Under the pieces are notes generated by a model. The model ran no database searches. It was not told the origin of the DNA and saw only the letters and a program-made list of their open reading frames with translations. A stretch of 19,976 bases of DNA from Candidatus Competibacteraceae bacterium (GTDB lineage Bacteria; Pseudomonadota; Gammaproteobacteria; Competibacterales; Competibacteraceae), in NCBI GenBank assembly GCA_012032855.1, contig JAAUQA010000004.1, forward strand, positions 1 through 19,976, read 5' to 3'. Made by a program: the position numbers and the translations under genes. This document shows, piece by piece, positions 1-6,197 of the stretch. How positions within the stretch are numbered: position 1 is the first letter of the stretch; every line of letters begins with the position of its first letter.

Positions 1-22
1 AGCCCTCTAGGCTTGTAATAAG

Positions 23-82
23 TGGGGTCAGGTCTTGCATTAAAATGCTAATTAGTATTGCTATATTTCAAGATCGGCCCCC
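23..82. repeat. REP-like inverted repeat, copy 1
   Basis: The left arm TGGGGTCAGGTCTTGC (23-38) is followed about 30 bases later by a decayed inverted arm, CAAGATCGGCCCCC (69-82). The same left arm and overall length of about 60 bases recur at 1417 and 6141, so this is one member of a dispersed family. It resembles REP elements mobilised by IS200-like RAYT transposases. No transposase is in the window, so the class is inferred. The right arm is the most degenerate of the four copies. Confidence 0.7.
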
Positions 83-291
83 TTTATTGCTTGGAGCATA
101 GAACACGACCTCTCAGAAAAGTATCTATAACTTATTGATATAAATAAATATATTGATCTAGCCAAACGACGTTTTCCGGAATACTTCTTGCAGTCTTGTT
201 ATATGCTGGGATGCGTTGTTATCGCTATAGGGCTGAGGACGGGCTGCTTGGGAATGTACGGCTTGCCTCTTTGCACTAAGGTGCCCAATTT
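83..291. other. Non-coding stretch upstream of the pstS-like gene
   Basis: I see no convincing gene here. The left part is AT-rich with poly-A/T tracts. A very small hairpin (GCAC-TAAG-GTGC, 273-284) followed by CCAATTTTT might be a weak terminator for something upstream, but a 4-bp stem is too short to call. Confidence 0.4.
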
Positions 292-329
292 TTGACTATT
301 TATTGTCTATTTTTGACTAATTTTGGCGT
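292..329 (+). promoter_or_regulatory. Pho-box-like array of direct repeats
   Basis: Four heptamer units share a TTGNC core: TTGACTA (292-298), TTGTCTA (303-309), TTGACTA (313-319) and TTGGCGT (323-329). They are spaced 11, 10 and 10 bases apart by short T/A-rich spacers. PhoB boxes are 7-bp direct repeats with 4-bp AT-rich spacers, about one helical turn apart, and in reverse orientation read ATGACAG. The units match that only at TGAC. Placement 29-66 bases upstream of a pstS-like start supports phosphate control. The array is seen; the regulator is inferred. Confidence 0.45.
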
Positions 330-357
330 TTCTTTATCAGGACGCCTGGAGCTTGCG

Positions 358-1401
358 ATGAATTATAGAAAACAGTGCTTTGCTATCGTGTTAGCACTCT
401 CCATTCTCCCTACCGCCTTGTTTTCTCAGACTAACCGTGATCGACCGGTGATTGTCGGCTCGTCTACCGTTTATCCGTTGGCACAGAAAGTAGGGCAGCA
501 ATTCAGTGAAAATACCGGCATGCCTGCACCTGAAATTAAATCTACCGGCACCGGCGGCGGCATGAAACTGTTCTGCGAGGGTATTGGCCCGCAAACACCA
601 GATATCGTTAATGCTTCACGTCCTATCAAATCCTCCGAAGTGGAACTGTGTGCGAAAAATGGTGTGAATGAAATTATAGATGTCACTGTTGGTTATGATG
701 CAATCGTCGTGGTGCGTGCGGCGACTGCATCGAAACAGCTTAATCTGACCCTTAAGGAATTGTTTTTGGCTCTTGCCAAGGATGTTCCAGACCCACAAGG
801 CGGAACGAAACTGGTTCCCAATCCCTACCAGAATTGGAAAGATATCAATCCCGAATTACTAGACCAAAAAATCAAGGCATGGGGTCCCAATAGTACCCAC
901 GGTACCCACGATCTGATTTTGAATAATCTAATGTCGGTCGGTTGTCAGCAATTGGAAGTTATGCAAACTCTGGAGAAAGCTAACCCCGCAGACTTCAAAA
1001 CGGTTTGCCAAACCTTTCGGCAGGATGGTGCTTATACTGAGCATGAGGAATACGAAAAAATTCTGGAGGCCGTGAAAAGTGACTCGGAAGCTATTGGCAT
1101 TGTAGGGTATCTGTTCTTGGTCAATGATCCAGGTTTGCAAGCATCCGACATAGAGGGCGTTCTACCCAGCTTTGGCAGCATTGCCTACAACATATATCCA
1201 TTGACCCGGCCCTTACGCTTTTACCTGAAAAAGGCACATATTGATGTTATTCCCGGTCTTCGCGAGTTCGTCGCTGAATTTACTTCTGAACAAGCATGGG
1301 GTGCTTCCCAAGGGTACCTTGTCGAATTAGGCATGGTTCCCATGCCGCGTAGTAAACGCGAACTAGCGAAAGCGAATTTCGAAGAGTTAAAACCCTTATA
1401 A
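358..1401 (+). CDS. pstS: PstS-like phosphate-binding periplasmic protein
   Basis: A 347-residue periplasmic solute-binding protein of the PstS type, which captures phosphate for an ABC importer. Residues 1-24 form a signal peptide (basic MNYRK, hydrophobic core, likely cut near LFSQ). GSSTVYPL (34-41) and STGTGGGM (62-69) are the phosphate-loop motifs of this family, followed by PDIVNASRP and VGYDAIVVV. The ATG at 358 was chosen because GGAG lies six bases upstream and the signal peptide starts there; a longer reading from 292 would bury that signal. No pstC, pstA, pstB or phoU is nearby, so this is an orphan that may serve a transporter elsewhere or act in sensing. It is bracketed by two REP-like repeats, and a Pho-box-like array precedes it. 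Reading frame intact. Confidence 0.85.
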   Translation: MNYRKQCFAIVLALSILPTALFSQTNRDRPVIVGSSTVYPLAQKVGQQFSENTGMPAPEIKSTGTGGGMKLFCEGIGPQTPDIVNASRPIKSSEVELCAKNGVNEIIDVTVGYDAIVVVRAATASKQLNLTLKELFLALAKDVPDPQGGTKLVPNPYQNWKDINPELLDQKIKAWGPNSTHGTHDLILNNLMSVGCQQLEVMQTLEKANPADFKTVCQTFRQDGAYTEHEEYEKILEAVKSDSEAIGIVGYLFLVNDPGLQASDIEGVLPSFGSIAYNIYPLTRPLRFYLKKAHIDVIPGLREFVAEFTSEQAWGASQGYLVELGMVPMPRSKRELAKANFEELKPL

Positions 1402-1416
1402 ACGAATCGTGAAAAA

Positions 1417-1475
1417 TGGGGTCAGGTCTTGCTGAAAGGTAAAAACTGGCATTACCATATATCAAGACCTGGCCC
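1417..1475. repeat. REP-like inverted repeat, copy 2
   Basis: Left arm TGGGGTCAGGTCTTGC (1417-1432) and right arm CAAGACCTGGCCC (1463-1475) form a near-perfect inverted pair around a 30-base loop. The loop contains AACTGGCATTA, also present inside copy 4, so the interiors as well as the ends are related. It begins 15 bases after the pstS-like stop codon and separates that gene from the convergent efflux remnant. It could act as a transcript-end hairpin. Confidence 0.8.
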
Positions 1476-1528
1476 TTGTTTTTATAACGAGGGAAACATT
1501 ATGGGTGCCGGCGAACTCAAGGCGTTTA

Positions 1529-2358
1529 TTATCTAAACCGCCTACACGGCTGATCGGCGACGTTCAGGTCTACCATTTCATCGCCGTCGATCATCGCTCG
1601 CAGCGTTGCCGCCAGTCCGTCGAGAGAAATCCCCAAGTCTGCAATGCGTCGGCGGTCGATCTGAAATGACACAGGTGCTAATCGAAACCGTTTCGCCAAC
1701 AACATGCGCTCTAAGAACGGTTCCGGAACTTCGAAACCCACCAGTAGTTCGCTGCGATCGTCCAGGGTAGTAACGCGGTATCGGGGCTGATCCGGTCGCC
1801 GGGTTCCACCTCGGTAATCCCGACGAACCCCTCGAATGGCGCTTCGATAGTGCGATCTTCCAGCGCGACGGCAGCCGCTGCTGTTCGATACGCGCCTCTG
1901 CCAGGGCATTCTTTGCGCTGTCGATAGTGGTCGGCGGGAATGCACCGCTGCCGGTGGACCGCTGATTGCGGTTCAATAATCGTTCGGCATCAGCCACCCG
2001 GACTCGAACCAGAGCAAGCGCTAGTTCGGCATCCCGCCGGACCAGCTCAAGCAGTGCTGGGTCTGCGGTGACGCGTTGATTAGCGGCAATGTTGATCGCC
2101 ACAATTTCGCCGGAAATGGCTGGATTAAAGAGTGCCTGAGCGGATTGCACGTGAGGTGCCGACTGCTTCGATACGGGTGCGCTCGGGTTCGAACACCACC
2201 GCTTCCATAATAACCGCAAACGACCGTGAACCATCACCGCGCCGCTCAGGCTGGCCGACAGATTGATTTTCTTTAAGCAAGCTGGGACTGAGTAGCAACG
2301 CCCCGATCGCCGTTGCTACCATCACGACGGTGAGCGCCGGGGTCATTAGTTTTGCCAC
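1529..2358 (-). pseudogene. Decayed RND efflux adaptor fused to a permease fragment
   Basis: Read on the minus strand, this starts like an RND membrane-fusion (HlyD-type) adaptor: a hydrophobic N-terminal anchor (LTVVMVATAIGALLLSP), then the lipoyl/hairpin region (GEIVAINIAANQRV, RRDAELAL, TIDSAKNALAEARI) and barrel (IEAPFEGFVGITEVEPGDRI, LDDRSELLVGFEVPEPFLER). The parts lie in different frames, with one-base changes near 2135, 1885 and 1775. Directly after PEPFLER the same frame enters RND permease-like sequence (SFQIDRRRIADLGISLDGLAA, then IDGDEMVDLNV) and stops at 1529. The end of the adaptor and the start of the permease are missing, as expected from an internal deletion of a two-gene operon. 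The frameshifts may be sequencing errors, but the fusion and truncation look like real decay. The 3' end lies about 50 bases from REP-like copy 2. Confidence 0.75.
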
Positions 2359-2609
2359 GTTTTCAATGTCTTCTGGTTGCCACCCATGCCCATGCTGGGT
2401 AATGTCAAGAGATTAGTAAACGCTTAACCAGACAAGTTTCTTAGTTGCTCGAACGCTATAGTGGAGATGTTGCCAAGTCTAATCTGCGTACAGTTAACAT
2501 TGCTGACACCATGTTGTCAGTAGCCCTTCAGTAGACTTTTCCTTGAACCTGACAAGATCAGGCTGACAAATTAAGCGTTGTATTGATGATTTTACGAGGA
2601 GGGTTGACG
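2359..2609. other. Intergenic region upstream of the VOC gene
   Basis: No gene is seen between the efflux remnant and the VOC gene. The right half holds several CTGACA motifs, listed separately as a possible operator. The stretch probably carries the promoter of the VOC-WYL pair, but no clear -35/-10 pair stands out. Confidence 0.4.
2503..2568. promoter_or_regulatory. CTGACA repeat cluster, possible operator
   Basis: CTGACA-N6-TGTCAG is a perfect inverted repeat (2503-2520). Two further CTGACA copies follow at 2549 and 2563, and CCTGA-N5-TCAGG (2548-2562) forms another small dyad. The cluster lies just upstream of an operon that encodes a WYL-type regulator, so autoregulation is a reasonable guess. 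No experimental motif is known to me for this regulator. Confidence 0.35.
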
Positions 2610-2977
2610 ATGGCTAATGCACTCAATTGGTTTGAAATTCCGGCTGCTGATCTACAGCGGGCGAAACAGTTTTATGAAACCATCTTGCAAATAACTATGG
2701 CTGAACAAACCATGGACGGAATGCGCTTTGCTATATTTCCTTATGACGAAGGTAACGTGGGCGCGCCCTGATCGCCGGCGAGGGCTATACGCCAGGGACG
2801 CAAGGCCCGGTAATTTATTTGAATGCCGGAGAAGACTTGGCAACGATTCTGGAACGAGTAGAACCGGCGGGTGGCCAGGTGACCATGCCCAAGACGTTTT
2901 TATGTGACGACATCGGTCATATCGCCATGTTTACCGACATCGAAGGCAACCGGATGGCCCTGCATTCACCCAAATAA
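2610..2977 (+). CDS. VOC-family (glyoxalase/dioxygenase-fold) protein, frameshifted
   Basis: A small protein of the vicinal-oxygen-chelate superfamily, about 122 residues when restored. The N-terminal half shows WFEIPAADLQRAKQFYE, the typical first strand and helix. The C-terminal half shows GPVIYLNAGED, then GHIAMFTDIEGNRMALHSP, the usual end of this fold. The halves lie in two frames: one G is missing near 2758-2764, where GTGGGCGCGCC should read GTGGGCGGCGCC to give NVGGALIAGEGY. The ATG at 2610 was chosen because AGGAGG lies just upstream. The stop codon directly precedes the next ATG (TAAATG), so the gene is probably translationally coupled to the WYL regulator. Substrate unknown; members range from glyoxalases to antibiotic-binding proteins. 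Confidence 0.75.
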
Positions 2978-3730
2978 ATGAGCGTAACGGTCTCCTCTAA
3001 CTTTGGGGAGACCGGGCAGAGCAAGAGTGGTCAACAACGTATGCGGCGGGCGGACAGACTGTTTCAAATTATCCTGCACCTGCGTTCGCGCAAGTTTGCG
3101 ACGGCCCGCAATCTTGCGCAAGTGTTAGAAGTGTCTGAACGCACCATTTATCGAGATATAAATGACCTGTACTGCTGTGGTGTTCCTATCGATGGTGAAG
3201 CCGGCGTCGGCTACCGATTACGCCGGGGATTCGATCTGCCGCCGTTGATGTTTGATCGGGACGAATTGGAGGCGCTGCGGCTGGGCGCTCGCATGGTTAA
3301 AACCTGGGCCGATCCAGAACTGGCTCAGGCGGCAGCATATGCACTGACCAAAATTGAAGCGGTGCTACCCGAGGACATGCGCCAGCATCCCCTAAATACC
3401 AAGCTATACGTGCCCGGTCACCATCCTTACCCAGTGGCGTTGATGACACCGCTACGCCACGCTATCGACAGTCGTTTTAAAATCGAACTGCATTACACGC
3501 GGCTTGATAGCGCGCACTCAACCCGGACCGTGTGGCCGCTAGGGCTGTTTTTCTGGGGTTCGGTATGGACGCTCAATGCCTGGTGCGAACTGCGCGACGA
3601 TTTCCGCAATTTCCGGTTGGATCGCATCAATGCGCTCAAAGTCAGCGAACAGATTTTCGAGGAAATGCCGGGCCGCACTCTGAACGATTTTCTGCGGACC
3701 GTTGGTTGCGATGATGGAGGTAGAGAATAG
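2978..3730 (+). CDS. YafY-like HTH/WYL-domain transcriptional regulator
   Basis: A DNA-binding regulator with an N-terminal winged helix (RRADRLFQIILHLRSRK, then ERTIYRDINDLYCCGVPIDG) and a C-terminal WYL domain (IELHYTRLDSAHSTRTVWPLG, then WTLNAWCELRDDFRNFRLDRI). WYL domains usually bind small ligands or nucleic acid and switch the winged helix. The listed start abuts the VOC stop codon. Neither it nor the internal ATG at 3041 has a clear ribosome site. Most relatives begin MRRADRLFQI, so 3041 (229 residues) is a serious alternative. The stop TAG at 3728-3730 lies inside the left arm of REP-like copy 3, so the last codons may have been altered by that insertion. It likely controls the VOC gene. 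Frame intact. Confidence 0.85.
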   Translation: MSVTVSSNFGETGQSKSGQQRMRRADRLFQIILHLRSRKFATARNLAQVLEVSERTIYRDINDLYCCGVPIDGEAGVGYRLRRGFDLPPLMFDRDELEALRLGARMVKTWADPELAQAAAYALTKIEAVLPEDMRQHPLNTKLYVPGHHPYPVALMTPLRHAIDSRFKIELHYTRLDSAHSTRTVWPLGLFFWGSVWTLNAWCELRDDFRNFRLDRINALKVSEQIFEEMPGRTLNDFLRTVGCDDGGRE

Positions 3731-3885
3731 GGTCAGGTCTTGCTTAAAAGAAAGTGGCAGCGGTTTAATAGCGATGAAGAGAAACTTGAGTTGTTAATAT
3801 GTTGAGAAAAAGTGATACATTTGTCACTCGGGAAGTCGAAATGAGTCCATACCAATTAATTCATTATAGCAAGACCTGACCCTAT
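3727..3885. repeat. 159-bp element with perfect 17-bp inverted ends, copy 3
   Basis: ATAGGGTCAGGTCTTGC (3727-3743) and its exact complement GCAAGACCTGACCCTAT (3869-3885) bound about 125 bases of AT-rich DNA. The ends match the other REP-like copies, but the interior is longer and unrelated. It may be a MITE-like element, or two single repeat ends around an older promoter region. It provides the stop codon of the WYL gene and ends four bases before the Crp/Fnr start, so it must carry or have replaced that gene's leader. An AGTGA-N8-TCACT dyad lies inside (3811-3828). Confidence 0.85.
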
Positions 3886-3889
3886 TGTT

Positions 3890-4558
3890 ATGACCAACGA
3901 GACCGCTTGGCGAAACTTGTTTCCTGCCCTCGCTGCTGGTGATCACGAAAGCCAGGCTATACTGGATGCCGCTCGTTTGATCGCGATGCCAGCCGAACAG
4001 CCCGTGTTCTATGCCGGATCTCCCTGCGAGAATTATCTGTTGTTGCTGGCAGGCTGCATACGCGTGCAAGTAATCGGCGAAGGTGGTCGCGAAGCGGTAC
4101 TCTACCGCGTCTTGCCTGGCCAGTCCTGCGTACTGACAACGTGCTGCGTCCTATCAGGCGACGCCTACCCGGCCGAGGGATACACCGAGACCCCGGTGCG
4201 TGCCCTGGTCGTCACCAAACCCGCGTTCGAACAAGCGCTCGAATCCGCCCCCGCCTTTCGACGGTTCGTGTTCACCAATCTGGGTGGACGCATCGCTCAG
4301 GTCATCGCCCGTATGGAGGAAGTCACCTTTCGCCCAATTGAGCAACGGCTTGCCCGCTTCCTACTGTCCCGCGCGGATGACACCGGGATCCTCCAGGCTA
4401 CGCATCAGGAAATCTCTGTCGAGCTCGGCACCGCCCGCGAAGTCGTGTCGCGACATCTCAAACGTCTGGAGATTGCCGGCATCTTGGAACTTGGGCGCTC
4501 AACGGTACAGGTGCGAAAGCCAAGCGAATTACGTCGCTTGGCCGAAACCCTTTTGTGA
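3890..4558 (+). CDS. Crp/Fnr-family transcriptional regulator, cysteine-rich
   Basis: A 222-residue regulator with a cyclic-nucleotide-binding-type beta barrel (about 25-115), a dimer helix (about 120-145) and a C-terminal helix-turn-helix (THQEISVELGTAREVVSRHL, 171-190). It has no N-terminal CxxxCxxC iron-sulfur motif, so it is not classical FNR. Cys46, 56, 80, 85 and 86 sit in the sensor domain; 80-86 read CVLTTCC. Redox or sulfur sensing by these is an inference. The start matches relatives that begin just before a WRxxFPAL motif. No Shine-Dalgarno is visible because a repeat element ends four bases upstream. Downstream lie a DUF2892 gene and a TsdA-like cytochrome, the probable targets. 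Frame intact; GC appears higher than in the pstS-like gene. Confidence 0.85.
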   Translation: MTNETAWRNLFPALAAGDHESQAILDAARLIAMPAEQPVFYAGSPCENYLLLLAGCIRVQVIGEGGREAVLYRVLPGQSCVLTTCCVLSGDAYPAEGYTETPVRALVVTKPAFEQALESAPAFRRFVFTNLGGRIAQVIARMEEVTFRPIEQRLARFLLSRADDTGILQATHQEISVELGTAREVVSRHLKRLEIAGILELGRSTVQVRKPSELRRLAETLL

Positions 4559-4568
4559 CCTAGTCACT
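4554..4568. promoter_or_regulatory. Candidate Crp/Fnr-type operator
   Basis: TGTGA-N5-TCACT lies across the stop codon of the regulator gene and includes the exact dyad GTGAC-CTA-GTCAC (4555-4567). Crp-type sites read TGTGA-N6-TCACA, so the spacing is one base short. It sits about 85 bases upstream of the DUF2892 start, where an activator of that transcript could bind. Binding is inferred. Confidence 0.35.
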
Positions 4569-4580
4569 GAAGGGGCATTT

Positions 4581-4641
4581 TCCGATAGATAGGCTATATC
4601 TACGGGCGTTTCCTAGCGCCTAGTCTAGCCACTCTATCGGA
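4581..4641 (+). promoter_or_regulatory. Inverted repeat overlapping the DUF2892 ribosome site
   Basis: TCCGATAGA (4581-4589) is exactly complementary to TCTATCGGA (4633-4641). The right arm overlaps the GGAGG Shine-Dalgarno (4639-4643) of the DUF2892 gene. If transcribed together, pairing would partly hide the ribosome site. The 43-base loop makes this weak on its own. Confidence 0.3.
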
Positions 4642-4651
4642 GGACCTGAAC

Positions 4652-4840
4652 ATGCAGAAAAATTCCGGAACCCTGGACCGTAGCCTGCGCGTCATCGCCG
4701 GGCTTGCCCTGATCGCCCTCACAATTACCGACACCGTCGGTCCTTGGGGCTGGATCGGCGTTGTGCCACTTGTCACCGGTCTAGTCGGTTGGTGCCCCGC
4801 CTATAGGCTGTTAGGCATCAAGACCTGCAAAGTAGCCTGA
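4652..4840 (+). CDS. DUF2892 (YgaP-like) small inner-membrane protein
   Basis: A 62-residue protein matching the DUF2892 pattern: short N-terminus (QKNSGTLDRSLRVIAG), a first membrane segment (about 13-25), a WGWIG turn, a second hydrophobic segment ending GLVGWCPAYRLLGIKTCK. In YgaP this membrane domain is joined to a rhodanese domain; here it stands alone. Cys48 and Cys59 near the end are typical of the family. A strong ribosome site (GGAGG, 4639-4643) precedes the ATG. It lies between a Crp/Fnr regulator and a thiosulfate-dehydrogenase-like cytochrome, which fits a role in sulfane-sulfur or redox handling. The exact function of the family is unknown. Confidence 0.85.
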   Translation: MQKNSGTLDRSLRVIAGLALIALTITDTVGPWGWIGVVPLVTGLVGWCPAYRLLGIKTCKVA

Positions 4841-4918
4841 TATAGCCAGTCCTGAACTTGTCAATGCAACCTTCCTACATATCACCAATCGCTGTCTGCG
4901 GCGGATTCGGAGAGTGAG

Positions 4919-5974
4919 ATGAAGACGATAACGGCAATTGCTTGTTCCTTGGCCTTATTGGCGCCATTCGCGTTGGCCGATAATCTCGGTTTCGACGGTA
5001 AGATTGTCGAGCCGGATTGTGATGAGATGGGCGCCTGGTTCAACTGCCGCAAGGTCAAGGACGCCCCAGCCGACGTGCGCCGCGGCTACCGCTATATTCA
5101 CCACACCAGCAAGACCCTCGGACCCGACGGCAACAAGAAGTTCCCCGACGGCACCCCCTACGCAACGACTACCACGGCTTGTTCAAGTTGCCACTTCACC
5201 GGTGGGCACGTGCCTTTCGGTACGCCAATGTACCAATCGCCGGCAAAATATGCCGCCATGCCGTACTTCCGGCCCCTGAACTATAATCGGGATCTGGAGG
5301 ACTCTATCATCGACTGTTTTCGCAACTGTATGAACACCGATCAGACCCTGACCAAGGACGATCCGGTCATGCGCGATATGGTGGCCTATATCAAGTGGCT
5401 TGCTGACGGGGTTACTGATCCAAACATGCAGGGACCCGGTTGGGTTAATCTGCCGGGTATCAGTTTGCCCCCAGTGGCTACCAACGTGGCGGACATGTTC
5501 GCCGATCCCATAGCTGGCGAAATACTCTACGAGGAAGAGTGTGCATCGTGCCATAACGAGGACGGCCCGGGACGCGGCGAGTACCGCCGCGGTGAGAACC
5601 GCCCACGGGTTCCGGCCTTATGGGGTTCTGACGGCTACACCCGAGGCGCAGCCTTCTACAACAGCCAGAACTTGGCCGGCTACGTAAAACAACATATGCC
5701 GTTAGGGGATCCGCTCACCCTGAGCGCTCAGGACGCGTTGGACATCGCCGCCTATATCAACGACCAACCGCGCCCCGACGGCATGGCCGACGAGATGTTC
5801 TGCCACACTGAAACCGACGGCATCCCGGCCTCCCTGCGTAAACCCGCTTCCTGGTTGGTCGGCTGCACTTACCCCGACGAGCCCTTCACGGACGAGGATA
5901 TCCTCTATGGTCCATGGCGTTCCATTACGGAGTGGCGCAATGCCGAGATCAACCGACTCAAATCCCTCAACTGA
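4919..5974 (+). CDS. tsdA: TsdA-like dihaem cytochrome c (probable thiosulfate dehydrogenase)
   Basis: A 351-residue exported c-type cytochrome. Residues 1-20 are a signal peptide ending ALA-D. Two haem sites are present, CSSCH (88-92) and CASCH (208-212). Spacing and surroundings match TsdA, which joins two thiosulfates into tetrathionate in the periplasm: SIIDCFRNCMNTD carries Cys133, the likely cysteine ligand of haem 1, and QHMPLG carries Met260, a likely ligand of haem 2. LWGSDGYTRGA, DALDIAAYI and QPRPDG also fit. Unlike the simple two-domain form, it has extra cysteines (34, 43, 295, 316) and a tail of about 60 residues after QPRPDG. Ribosome site GGAG is at 4909. Frame intact. Substrate is inferred; another small sulfur compound is possible. 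Confidence 0.75.
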   Translation: MKTITAIACSLALLAPFALADNLGFDGKIVEPDCDEMGAWFNCRKVKDAPADVRRGYRYIHHTSKTLGPDGNKKFPDGTPYATTTTACSSCHFTGGHVPFGTPMYQSPAKYAAMPYFRPLNYNRDLEDSIIDCFRNCMNTDQTLTKDDPVMRDMVAYIKWLADGVTDPNMQGPGWVNLPGISLPPVATNVADMFADPIAGEILYEEECASCHNEDGPGRGEYRRGENRPRVPALWGSDGYTRGAAFYNSQNLAGYVKQHMPLGDPLTLSAQDALDIAAYINDQPRPDGMADEMFCHTETDGIPASLRKPASWLVGCTYPDEPFTDEDILYGPWRSITEWRNAEINRLKSLN

Positions 5975-6026
5975 TAGCATCCCAGCCTCCTTACCAGCCT
6001 GTGGGTTACGGTGATCCATAGCGAAA

Positions 6027-6052
6027 ACGCCCCGGACAACGGACCGGGGCGT
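6027..6052. terminator. Strong hairpin, intrinsic terminator for minus-strand transcripts
   Basis: ACGCCCCGG (6027-6035) and CCGGGGCGT (6044-6052) form a perfect 9-bp GC-rich stem with an 8-base loop. On the minus strand the stem is followed by TTTT-type sequence (complement of 6024-6027), so it suits the GNAT gene read leftwards. On the plus strand no T tract follows, but it may still mark the end of the tsdA transcript. Confidence 0.6.
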
Positions 6053-6059
6053 GCGTCGC

Positions 6060-6080
6060 TTCAGCCTGGATTTGTCCGCT
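6060..6080. repeat. 21-bp direct repeat, copy A
   Basis: These 21 bases (beginning TTCAGCCTGG, ending TCCGCT) recur exactly at 6667-6687, inside the GNAT coding region. Flanks on either side do not match. As transcribed rightwards after tsdA, this copy is complementary to the GNAT messenger RNA. Confidence 0.7.
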
Positions 6081-6140
6081 TGCCAGAAAGCACATGGGGT
6101 ACTCCAGCCAATCCGCTAGCTTTATGGGGTCACACTTGGC

Positions 6141-6197
6141 GGGGTCAGGTCTTGCAATAACGCATAAACTGGCATTATTCTATTGAAAGACCTGGTC
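6141..6197. repeat. REP-like inverted repeat, copy 4
   Basis: Left arm GGGGTCAGGTCTTGC (6141-6155) and right arm AAGACCTGGTC (6187-6197) flank a loop that shares AACTGGCATTA with copy 2. The right arm lies inside the end of the GNAT reading frame, so the element provides that gene's last few codons and stop. Length is the family's usual 57-60 bases. Confidence 0.8.

Noticed and set aside
4200..4592. Alternative plus-strand frame of 130 codons inside the Crp/Fnr gene
   Set aside because: The composition is Arg/Pro/Ser-rich without domain likeness, and the Crp/Fnr frame is complete.
5183..5554. Antisense open frame of 123 codons within tsdA
   Set aside because: It is the shadow of a GC-rich coding region; the plus-strand frame has a signal peptide and both haem motifs.
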